From: Kappaphycus alvarezii
Taxonomy: Eukaryota > Rhodophyta > Florideophyceae > Gigartinales > Solieriaceae
DNA length: 64,000 nt
Direction of reading: 5' to 3'
Assembly: GCA_002205965.3 (NCBI GenBank)
Contig: NADL03000513.1
Coordinates: 868,001-932,000 of the forward strand
Shown here piece by piece: positions 40,009-50,700 of the stretch. The notes under the pieces are model-generated. The model was not told where the DNA came from and made no database searches. It worked only from the letters and a program-made list of their open reading frames with translations. Every line of letters starts with the position of its first letter. The first letter of the stretch is position 1. The position numbers and the translations under genes are program-made.

Positions 40009-42140
40009 CTAAATTTCTGCATCAGAAGTAGGATCCCCGAAGGCTTCCGGGACTTGAGTTACTACACTATGAGTTTGATTTTCATCATTTTCTCCCAATT
40101 CATGATGCATTATTTTCGTTCGAAATATGCGTGAGCTATTTTGAGGAGATGGAAGGCTCTTAAATTTCGACACACTCCTTTTCTGCGTCGTGACCGAAGT
40201 TAGGGTAAATGGAGACGTCCTCAGAACTGTTTGCAGCATGTTTTTGGTATTTTCTAGTCACTTTTCCGACTGATCTGAATAGTGATCACTAGGTAGCGAA
40301 GACTACAAGGAGAACTGAGACTCATACATGCTAAAACAATTTAAAATTACTACGGTTATATACTAGGAGCTTACCTGGTAAAATCCTTATATAGCATATC
40401 CAATCATAAGTCCTTCAAGAAAGCGAGATTCAAACAACTTGGGCCTTCCTATATCGGAACAATGAAGTACTCAGCAACCTTATGCCTGAATATATTCCAA
40501 ATGTGATGCATGTTCAACAGAAAGGGCAGTATACAGAGTTTTCTCAGCTATAAAGTGAGAAGCCATGTGTTTACAGTCAGTAACATCCTTTACAGCTTCA
40601 TCCCAATCGATCATTGGAAGCTTCGCCTCGAGCAGACAGCTGTGACTCGGGATTTCATTATACCGGTAGCTTGAATAGCCTATTTGAGGAAGGCATCTGA
40701 GGTGTTGTGTCTTTAACCGTAGTACTGTAACTACTTCACCGAGAAATCTCCTAAAATACCCTGACAGTATCCTTTCAGTATCCGTTACCAAGTTTTTAAC
40801 ACTATACGCAGACATCATTGCAACTTGTGCACTGTACACAGACATCAGTGCAAAATCACAATGTCAAACGACTCTGTACAAAGGCAATGTGATGAAACCA
40901 TCATGGGGATCTACGTGGCTCATGATACTTCTCGCACCTCACTAATAAGCAGTTAATTAAAGGCTTCTTACCAATGGGACCAATAAAACCTTGCCATGAT
41001 AATCAGTGGTGTCATTATCACTGATTTTTACTGCAGAAGAGTTCATAACATCGTATTTTGATATACTTCGTGCCTTTTTCTACAATTCTTTTGAGATTAG
41101 TACTGTCTGATTACAATTCATCCTGCTTTCGTTGACTATTTCTTCTTCGCAAACCCTGGTCTGAAGCTCCAATCTGCTTAGCGGAAGCATTAATCAAGAG
41201 TTTAACCATCCGTTAAATTTTTGCGCTCAACTTTCTGCAGCTATCTTCACTCCTGTAAACTTTTCACTATTGTCAGTCTGTACAACTTAAAAATTTATTC
41301 TCGCTTTCCTTCAATGATCTTGTCTTAAGAGATACTAAAAGAACTCTCAAATTTTCGCTTCTAGTCACAATTCTGTCAACATCAATATACCTGGACTTAT
41401 TCTCCGTACCTGCGACTGAAATACTTATTTTTTTGATGCGAAGTAGTATTAATATAGATTTTTACAAATTCGTGTAGGTGACCCAGCTGTGGCGCATCAG
41501 TCAGCCTGCACTTGAAGGGGTAAAAAGCTTCCCTCTGGTACAGTTTTCACATGTGTCTCTATGATACTTGTGTTTAGGAAGCACACAAGAGGCTGTCACG
41601 CGACAGATAATCTCTCTATTTAATATATGGTCCAGTTGATTATTTCATGGATCTAAATACTCTGTAGGTACAGTATGGGTTTAAAATTCAGCACCCATCG
41701 CGATGATATTTTCAGTAGCCTTATCATTCTCTATTTATTCCAATTATTCATAGTTACACGCGCATAAGATTTACTTGTGTCGGAAAAAGTGTTTTCTAAC
41801 TCAGAGTATTGGATTAGGTATCAAGCGTATCCTCGACTTAATCAGAGTGATGATTCTCAACAGATATACGTATTACTTCCATTATGACTCGGCCACAGTA
41901 TATGTGATTATCACTCGGTGATTCCTTACATCTGCCACTTTCATCAGAAAAATTTGATACAAATTTTCATCTGTATGTTTCGCCATGCCAATTATTCTAT
42001 TGTTAACCTCAGCATGTATTAGAATCGCGACTTCAGGTCTAAACAATGTGCAAATAACTTTCGCTGCAAGTACCGGGATTTAGAAAAGATTTTTACCATA
42101 TCCGGGACTGCCAGTGCGCTACTGAGAAGCATTTGTTTCA
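40009..42140 (-). pseudogene. Decayed Ty1/copia-type pol remnant
   Basis: On the minus strand, from high to low coordinates, several copia-like landmarks follow in order. NDKATENIIAMGA near 41732-41690 resembles the GAG-pre-integrase region. CENCTRGKLFTPSS at 41551-41510 is the C-X2-C-X-GK motif that precedes the integrase core. QTDNSEKFTG at about 41283-41253 is the second-Asp motif of copia integrase. NLVTDTERILSGYFRRFLGEV near 40795-40735 resembles the post-integrase region. Stops and frame changes are frequent. A 121-codon ORF (40480-40845) and a 76-codon ORF (40009-40239) are open stretches of it. No LTRs or RT core were found. Confidence 0.5.
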
Positions 42141-42880
42141 GCACTCCGGGAATTCTAATAAGCTTGGAGGGGTCCCTTCATATTTTCTTTAACAACTGAA
42201 TAAGAAACGATGAATATGCTGACATAACAATAATTTATTCCTCAAAGTTTGTAAAATTTAGTGGCCATAATATGGCTTGCTATTCCAAAATCAAACACAA
42301 TTCTTGAAGCACATGGTAATTGGACTGCTCTATGTTCTTATAAAACTAGGCCTGTAAAAACTAAATGAAATGCCTAGATACAAAATAGATAATTCCGAAT
42401 AAATGAAAAATAAACTTACCTGAATAGGACTGGGAATAATGATAAAAAGTAAACCAATATTTATTGATCGACGGGAATGGTTAGATGATCCGAGGCTTTC
42501 TAAAACTTTAAACAGTCTAAGGCTATTTATACTGCAAATAGGAGTAGAAAAGATACAAAGATGATTCAAGTAGTGTAATGGTTTTCGTAGACCAAATCCA
42601 TACTCAATGAAAAATTATAGAATAATTTTCCAGGTGAGCATTACTTTAAATTATAATTTTCAGGTAACATAATTCCAGTAATTGTAACTGTATAATTTAA
42701 AAACCAACTGAAAGTCATAAAACTTTCTTCACATGCAACTCAGTATAAAATATGGGCCAGCGAAAAATAAACAAAATTTTTTTCCGATGATTCATGATAA
42801 AGAAAAACTGTTAGCCTCTGATAAAAAATTTTTTCATAATTTTTCATCACTTTTTTCGATATGGAAAACAAATTAAATTG
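42140..42880. other. No gene recognised
   Basis: AT-rich sequence with only short ORFs. It may include further copia decay. Confidence 0.35.
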
Positions 42881-42881
42881 T

Positions 42882-43083
42882 TTTGCGATACTACCGCTGC
42901 CGTCGAATACGACCGCCTGGTCACTACCCTCTCCTCCCTCGTTCTCCAGCTCACGGCCCATGCCGTAGCTCGCCGTGCCCTGTCTCTCGCATCACCTGAT
43001 GCGTGAGTGACCCTGCTCGGTTTAGTGAACATGTAATAAAAGCGTTTGTTTATTTGTTTGTTTGTTTGTTTGTTTGCGATACT
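42882..43083 (+). mobile_element. 5'-truncated LINE insertion with target-site duplication
   Basis: TTTGCGATACT (42882-42892) is repeated at 43073-43083. Between them lies a GC-rich piece alien to its AT-rich surroundings, ending in a (TTTG)n tail (43046-43076). Its plus-strand reading is AAVEYDRLVTTLSSLVLQ, then LTAHAVARRALSLASPDA and TGA at 43003, followed by an 85-base 3' tail containing AATAAAA. This is the form of a severely 5'-truncated non-LTR retrotransposon, retaining the last ~37 codons of its ORF and its 3' end. Confidence 0.7.
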
Positions 43084-43089
43084 TATAAA

Positions 43090-44480
43090 AATAGTTTTCA
43101 ATTTTAACAAGGCCAGTCTCTACTCTGTGCTTGAAATACTTTCCTTTATCCTTCGCATACCCATTCGCCCTGCCAATATTGTCATTTTTCTTATGATCTC
43201 TTTGGTATAGGTGCTATTAATGTTTATCTTCCCTCACTAGCCCCAAATTTTTGTGGTCTGGGGGTTTAGAAAGCAACGGAAGCTAGACTTAATCTTGAAA
43301 CTGAAGCTCTGAAAGTAAATGGAAAGCATGATGCACCTATTGGCTCTTTCGCTTTATTATTCACTCCACTGCAATGTTGCTAATTTCTCAAAGAGCCTGG
43401 TATTAAATGTACCGCAGGTATCCATTTCTTAAGCAAATTAATTTGATAGCTGCTGTGAATATAATCTTCTCTGCCAACAGAGCTAAGGAATTTAGAATGA
43501 GGTTTGCAATATCATCCTGTAAAATTGCACCAAGAGAACGAAGTTGTTCAATTAATCCTACTATGGTATTGATATGGACGATAATTTCATATTTCTTGGA
43601 ATACTAATTCAGACTCGTGAGGTCATATACCTGGATTTTTTAGGGTTGACTGAGAATAAAATGAGAAATCCAGAATTTTGAGAATTTGATACGGAACTAC
43701 AATACATGAGTGGACCACACGCAGTGCTCGATCCGTAGGATTTGAAATAATAATATTGCTATCTTGACGCTGTAGAATCATAAATTTAATGTTCTCAGCA
43801 GCTGTTATAGTCTTTTTGAACTCTAGCGCAGTAGCAATAATTTCTGAATCACACTCTGCTTCGACGCAATCTTTACAATGGGAGTCGTTGGAAGTTATAT
43901 CTAGTAGCTTTATCCTCAAAATTTCGGCGTCGGATATGTTAAAAAGGGGGTACTTGATCTGAAAAAATTATTATTCAATTGGGCCGATAACCTATACGGC
44001 GAGATCTTACTTTAGTTAGTAGAGCTTGCTTCAGATTTCCCAGATTAGCCTTTGCCTGGAGAAGCTTTTTGGAGTAATCAACTGCACATTGTAATGTTTC
44101 AGGATGCTCTAAACAAAGGATAGTCACTTTTCTAAATAAAATATGAGTTAAAACAAAAGAGAAAATGATTTTTCTCACAATAATGATAAATAAGTTACAA
44201 TTCAGAAATTAATTAAGTGTAATTTTGTTGAAGTGCCCCGCAAACACCACGACCAACACCAAACAAGAACCAATATCTAACCAATGAGGAGCAACCATGG
44301 TATCTACTTTTTTGATGTCGTCATAGTTAATCGCCTCGCTCCCTCTAACAGAAGAACAAGGTCCTTCAACCAGATGTTAGAATGTTGCACGAAATTCCAA
44401 GCGCAGAATATATCAATCTTTTATCACGATATCCACAAGAATTTGATTCGAGTCCGTGGCAATCTCTTCTCTCTGAGGTT
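43090..44480. other. No gene recognised
   Basis: AT-rich sequence. A minus-strand ORF of 98 codons (43623-43919) and one of 67 codons (43975-44178) have no recognised domain and are separated by a frame change. They could be exons of one decayed gene, but I cannot support that. Confidence 0.35.
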
Positions 44481-44484
44481 GTAC

Positions 44485-44765
44485 ACTGATGTATGAACAT
44501 TGCTAAATGAAGTGGCACGGAACTTGGATTTGAGGGCATGGGAGACTTACAGAAAGGTTCCGGGGCGTTGATCCAAAGGAATGCTGCAGCAGACGTCATG
44601 TAGAATGCGGCATGTATGATGCCTAGCCCGCAGGTTGGCCTTAATGGAACGCAACTAAACTCCTATTACTGAGCTAGAATGCTCTTTAGAGTCGATTTTG
44701 GCTGCCTGTGATACTATAGGATAGAGTTGAATGAATATTTCAAGATAAAAACATCCGAACTTTCC
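44485..44765 (+). repeat. S-repeat copy 5, coding tail on the plus strand
   Basis: The plus strand reads LNEVARNLDLRAWETYRKVP, then LIQRNAAADVM, a stop, and NAACMM, fitting copies 2, 6 and 7. The right side ends in a degenerate terminus (GGATAGAGTTGAATGAATAT then TTCAAG, and AACTTTCCC) in the inverted orientation. Confidence 0.55.
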
Positions 44766-45059
44766 CTGTTTCAAGCATTAAACCACCAAAGTGCTTCCAC
44801 TATTCTTTACCACAAGTAAGTGATATTGAAATATCATTAGATTGCAAGCTAGTAGGACTTGAACAATTAAAAAATTGACAAGCATGGAGTCACCAACTGG
44901 CTGAAGACTTTTTTCATGTTGACTATATAAAAAGAAACGCTAGCCAAAAGTAGGTCTTTTGCACCAATATAACCCATAGCTTCGTGAGTTTTGACGTGTT
45001 TTTCTGTGCATATCCCAATATTCACCCTCCGGAGGCTTTTACTCAGAAGCGTACCCATT

Positions 45060-45205
45060 GCTAACTGATGTCGTGCGGAACTTGGCTGGTCGAGCGATGG
45101 ACACCTATGATAAGGCTAGCGCGGTGCTAACTCAAAGGCACGCTGCCGCGACCGTCATGTCTAACGCGGCATGCCTGCTCGCTGGCATTGATCCTACCCT
45201 GTGAA
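45060..45205 (+). repeat. S-repeat copy 6, best-preserved coding fragment
   Basis: One open frame reads DVVRNLAGRAMDTYDKASAV followed by LTQRHAAATVMSNAACLLAG. It is the cleanest copy of the fragment and shows that the conserved unit is protein-coding. No terminal repeat is attached. Confidence 0.55.
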
Positions 45206-45209
45206 AAAT

Positions 45210-45690
45210 TTTATTTAATGATATTAAGTGACGATTTGTCCGGATCAACGCATTCCCAACGGCCTGGAGACAACCAACCACACCCTCCATACATTAAAGT
45301 AACCTCAAACCCTCCCCCACTTTACCATCCTAGTATATCTACCCAACCATTCCGATATCCAACTTTTTGTGTCTCTGCAACCTCCAAGAACCCTCGGATA
45401 TACATTTCTCCACCATAAAAATGGTGATTAGGGAAGAATAAAGGAATTAAAATTCAGGAAACATTTTACGGAAAAATGTTAGAAGATTTTTTTCGGTATT
45501 TTAACGAGCTCTAGAAAAGTTGTTTTTTGACTACAGTATGCTCTATTTCTTAGTCATTCTTCAAAATTAGATATTGTAGGGACTATTTTGTAATTATAGA
45601 GTATTTATTTCAGGGAATCGGATATAAGGATCCCTGCTCGAATACTTTCTCAAAAGTACACTGTACAAATAAAGTACGCATTTAATTCCG
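45210..45690. other. No gene recognised
   Basis: AT-rich; nothing recognised. Confidence 0.35.
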
Positions 45691-46296
45691 GAAGTAGGTC
45701 ATTTTGAGTCTCAATTACTCCGTCTTTTCAAGCAAAAAAAGAAGTTCTCATAGCTTACCTCACCGAATCGTCCAGATGCCACAGTTTAGTCTAAATATTC
45801 CACCTGGCTATTTTTATTACGAAACAGGTCCTTCTCGCAAATTCCTGTTCCCTTCATCCCAAGATCAATCCTTGACCTCTCCTCCTTGAAACCAATCGTC
45901 CTGCATTTTCTTTCAAATCCTAAAGTCCTTTTCGTCCATGAATCCAAATTCACTGTTCAACTTAATTTTCTATTTTCTGTTTCAAGATTCGGTCCCCCTC
46001 ATTGACAATAAACTCTTGATCCGCTCCGTCCTCCAAATTAAGTTCCAATATTTATAAAGCAGAATTTTTATTTTTTCCCTGAATTTATGCAAATTCAAAG
46101 CCGCAAAATTTACTCGCATTTTTAATTTCGCTCAAGGCCATGAAAGTTTTTGAATATACTATATGATTAAATTTTTAATAGCAAAGTTGTTGTAGCAACA
46201 AACCTGCCAATACCCACTCCATCGGCTAACTCGCTTTTTTCTCAACTTAAAAAACCCCCGACCGTCCCTCACCCTAGCCAGATTATCGAGAGCCCG

Positions 46297-46494
46297 ATGT
46301 CCTATCAAATGCATGGCTTTGATGGCATTGGACCAACTAACCACGAAGACTACTGCAGAAAGATGAAACGGGAATGCGTTCGGGAATGGACTTGCCGTCA
46401 ATTTTTGGACAAGTCAGAGGAGCTAGAAAAGGAAGAGGAGGAAGAAGAGCCCGACGAGGCTGAGGCAGATGTGGAGGGACCGTGTGATGAGTAG
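46297..46494 (+). CDS. LTR-resident acidic ORF (copy E), 65 aa
   Basis: It contains GIGPTNHEDYCRKMKRECVR, then EWTCRQFLDKSEELEKEEEE and an acidic end (DEAEADVEGPCDE). The layout is as in the intact copy: GPT motif, basic amphipathic helix, acidic tail. It is closest to the 38587 copy (KRECVREW, RECVREWVHCQF, ADVEG). The acidic tail is short and the C-terminal block is absent. Function is unknown. Confidence 0.5.
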   Translation: MSYQMHGFDGIGPTNHEDYCRKMKRECVREWTCRQFLDKSEELEKEEEEEEPDEAEADVEGPCDE

Positions 46495-47264
46495 TATTGG
46501 GTGGTTTCCATCGGATCCACGGGTACACAATGGTGAGGGAGTTGTTGTAGAGGACAGGGGAGAGAATGAGCATTTATTCGTAGTCCAGGACTCCTGTTGG
46601 GTATGGAGATAATTTTGACGGTCTTGGCAGGTATTGCAGGACCTTGATATTTCAGGATATTTTCTATATTATTCTAAGCAGTGTGACAGAATTTTGGGTC
46701 CTCATTCGGGTTGTAGATATTTTGGAGGTTCTTCTTGCTCATATCTCGAGAGAGAAGGGTTTGAGGAGTATATACATACAATTATCCTGATTCTATCTAA
46801 TTTTATTCTTTCTCTTCCACAAGATTACCTTGAATGAATTTTATGGTATTCATTATGCTTGTTTGAGGTTAGTCGAAAATTCTATGTAAGCTGAGTAAAT
46901 TTCTTCCTGTGTTGTCTCTCTGCGATGTAAATGACCTCATAAGAGGCAAATTTTTCCCTCACATGAGGACAAATCCCCTTAGAATACAAATATTTACAGT
47001 GATTGAAGCGATTTAAACTTTTTGGGTCCGTAAATATTTACTAGAAAATATATTTAAGAAACATAAAATTAGAAAAAAAAATTGCTCATTAGCTTAAAAT
47101 TCTACATCTCCTCGGCTAAATAATCCACCTGCAGGTATTGAGAGGATTAAATGCTGCAAATTGGCTCAAAATCGAAGTTTATCAAATGATAAAAAGTAGG
47201 TCGTACTCTAGGCAGCGCTAAAATGACCAAAAAGTATGTTTTGATCGAGCTTCACTACTGTTCA

Positions 47265-47420
47265 CCTGGACGCATTTGCACGCTTATCAATATTACGAAA
47301 AATATGGCTGTGAGGGCCATAGAAACATATTGGAAGGTCCGGGCCGGGCTGACTCAAAGCCACGCTGCAGTAGCAGTTATGTCCAATACAGGCTGCCTGT
47401 TGGGTGAACTTCAGGTCCCC
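47265..47420 (+). repeat. S-repeat copy 7, inside the insertion in LTR copy E
   Basis: An open frame (within 47223-47474) reads NITKNMAVRAIETYWKVRAG, then LTQSHAAVAVMSNTGCLLGE. It is collinear with copy 6. Because it sits inside an LTR, it moved or was carried after that LTR inserted. Confidence 0.55.
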
Positions 47421-47764
47421 TTTTCATATTTCCTACTGTATTCATCCAATGTAACACTAAGATTTGAAATTTGATTGGCTTACAGCCAAAAAATTTGTCA
47501 CAGTAAAAGTGCAGACCTGATTATTTCAGAGGTTTAAGTAATCTTTCGAACCAGAATCATTTATTGCACGTTATTATCTGAGCAAAAGAGGTAGAAACGA
47601 TCCCTGCTATACTCACTTGTAGCCCCTCGCCCCACCCCCGTCCTTGTTCACCTCTTCTCTCTCCCACAACCATACTATCGGTAGCACTTTTGTCCCTCGC
47701 AACATCTCCGTCTTGGGGTAATTGGTTCTGAGAATATCATCCTCTGGAAATTTATACGGACCAG

Positions 47765-50700
47765 CTACCACAGAAACAGTAGAACGGTTACCATCATGAA
47801 AAAGGGCAATCGTCCTTGATTCTTCTATAAGCTTCTATTTGAGTGGCCATTTTCATGGTTTTTCCTTATCATCACTATTATGAAAGCAAAGTACAATATT
47901 AGGTAAAATGGTGCTATACTTATCACCATTCATATTTTAACTATTACAGCAAAAGTAAAAATCGTGGAATGGACCAGTAAAATAGAAGCGTATGGAGGAC
48001 TGCTGGAAGATTTTTTAAGGTATGTTTCTCGGAATCTCTAAGGTTGATTTTAGACAGAAGTATAGTTCATTTCTCAGAAATCATTCAATAGTGGGTACAT
48101 GAGGGACGAGTTAGTGTTTCCAAATCCCATTAATCAAAGGAACATGAATTAAGGATAACTACTGTAGATCTTCAACCGAAGAGGGAGGAAAGAGTACCTA
48201 GATTTAAGACTCATCGACTTTGTAGGCCAACTTTAGGTCACATAAATGTACTTAATGTCTTACAAATCTCTTAAGTCAATAATTCAATATTTTTCATGAC
48301 ATATTTGCCAGAAGAGATCAGAACGTAGCAAAAAATCTCAGAAAGGAGAGCAGATTCTGTGCAAAAATAAGTGAGTACCTGGAAGAAGCCATCTACTAGT
48401 ACGGAGATAAATATATTCATCATGATTTACCACCAAGTAAAAAATTGAATTTCTTTCAAAATATTTTCGATGGTGAGGCCCTTCGATGTTCTCGCGAAGA
48501 AATCGATGGAAAGGAGGAAGTTCTCTGTCTGCACGGAAACGTTCTACCGAAGCGTTCTAGTATCTGTTCATTTACAGCAATCAAACGTCCTAATTTTTTT
48601 TCAAATCCCCATTGGCTTATCATACCTTTACTCCACTGCTGTATTGCATATCATAGATAAAGAATCTCTATTCTCAGTCGCATTTTTCCTTGATAAAACA
48701 GAAATAGTGTGTAAGGCATTTGCCTTACACACTATTTCTGTTTCAATTTTTGAAGTATGGTTCATAATGTAATTATAGTATATGAATCTAAAATTAATCG
48801 ATGATTGCTCCAGCTTAAATTCCAAAAGATCTTGAGAAATTATTAAGAGCAGTAAATGAAAATGGATTATATTTGAATAAGGTAACGACTAAATGAACCC
48901 CTTCGTCGATTTTTGTTGAAAGGGCAGAAGTAACTCCCCCACTTAAGAAAAGAACCCATTCTTTAATATGCAATTAAAGCAATTAATGATATCATTGTCG
49001 GAAGGATATTTCTTCCATCGAAACTGATACCAATATTTAACATTATTGATTACGTCCTGCAAAATTAAATGGAACTAATGAAGACATCATCAGAAGAAAA
49101 AATGAAAATAAACTCCATATATATCGAAAGAAAAATAGCGAACACAGTAAACAACAAGGTCACTAGTGCATAAAACAGGCTTAAATATATATGATACTAA
49201 ATTTGAATCTACAGAGAGTAAACAGAGTACTTGATATAATCACTTCTCGTTATAATAGCTGATAAGTAAGTTCAGTCGCAGTATTAGAAAAAGGAGGCAT
49301 CCAGAAAACTTCCGGTAAAAACCAAATCATCATATCGTATATTTAAACTCCTACGTGCCATAGAAGTACGGATACAGAAATATTTTTTAGGAAATTCATA
49401 TTCCATTTATGGCTGGCAAAATCCAACTGTTTTTGCAATATGATACTTCCGTGATGGAGTAGTTCCACCCAAACGATCCAAGATTAAAAGACAATAGATT
49501 ATAGGCAAAAATAAGGAAGAAAATAGGAGACATATTGAGCATGCAACTTGAATAAATAGTCGCGTGTATGAGATGAAAGGAAATTAGAATACATAAGAAG
49601 GTACACATTTTAATCAAAAACTAATAAAGATGAATTGAGAAGTATTAAATTCTATGTTAATAGTACAGAAAAGCTACATAACTCTTTAGGACTCTGGAAT
49701 ATATTCTAGTATATATTAAAAGGTTAAAACAAATGAAATTTCTCCCGGGCTATGATTATGAATATTAGTATCCGCATTTCTCGACAAGTAAACTAAACAA
49801 TAGAGGGAAATAAGATAATTTGTAATAAAAAATTAGAACACCGAATATGCAAATGATATTTTCAGACATTTTGTATACAATTAGTTGACGTACATGATAA
49901 TCATCCAAGGTTAGAATGCTTTTTCAGTAAGAATGTGAAGAGTAAGGTTGCTAAGTGGGGTTAGTTTTCTGCGGAGCTTAGAATAGTGTTCCAAACAGTT
50001 AGTATATACAAATGATGAAGCTTTGAAAAGGAAAACTCGGATTTATTATCGCACACAGTAACATTAAAAGCAAATTGTAAAATAAAATCTATTTTCAGAA
50101 GTTGATGAGCACACTGTCAAAATCAAAAATCAAAATAAAGTATCTCAAAATCTCGATATCTCAAGCGACAAAAGCAATACACTAGTCTGTTTGTGGGACC
50201 ATGACAAAGAAAAGTTCAGTTCCAACAACTAAAGGGCTGATTTGTCGGTCCAGCTTTATTTTCTCAGCCACTTATGGAACAGTGAGTATTGAATATTCAT
50301 GCTTTGATAAATCTAAATAAATTCGAAACCTCGTGCGAAATGTTCAAAGTTACTATAAAATTGGTCGGAGCCATAAATATCCCCGAATATATTGTGTGAA
50401 AATATTATAATCCTTCTAATTAGTGATACAGTCCCCAGAAATCTCTAACCACTTTATTTACAAAATATTTACATACGCTCCGTTCTTGACAAGGCACTTT
50501 GGCTTGCTAATTCATCTTCAAAACATAACACGGAGACTTACACCGTAAGAAGAACCGATAAACGCTACGGTGCAAAAAGTTGTTGCGGAAGTAAGCAGTA
50601 TGCAAGAAGAAAGCCTATGTGCATCAAAGACCTAGAAAAAGTCTTCTCGAAAAGGTTTCCTTGATCAAATTATCTCCAATTAAATGTATTAACTCAAAAT

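Larger units (their letters stand above)
45700..47763 (+). repeat. Decayed long LTR (copy E) interrupted by a 0.6-kb insertion
   Basis: The T/C-rich leader (45800-46150) matches copies A and D. The LTR-resident ORF is at 46297. The TATA-region block ATTCTATGTAAGCTGAGTAA lies at 46880-46900. The LTR then breaks off near 46925 and resumes near 47545 (CTATACTCACTTGTAGCCC, ATCGGTAGCACTTTTGTC, CTCCGTCTTGGGGTAATTGG), ending near 47763. The insertion at about 46925-47545 contains S-repeat copy 7. Confidence 0.6.
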
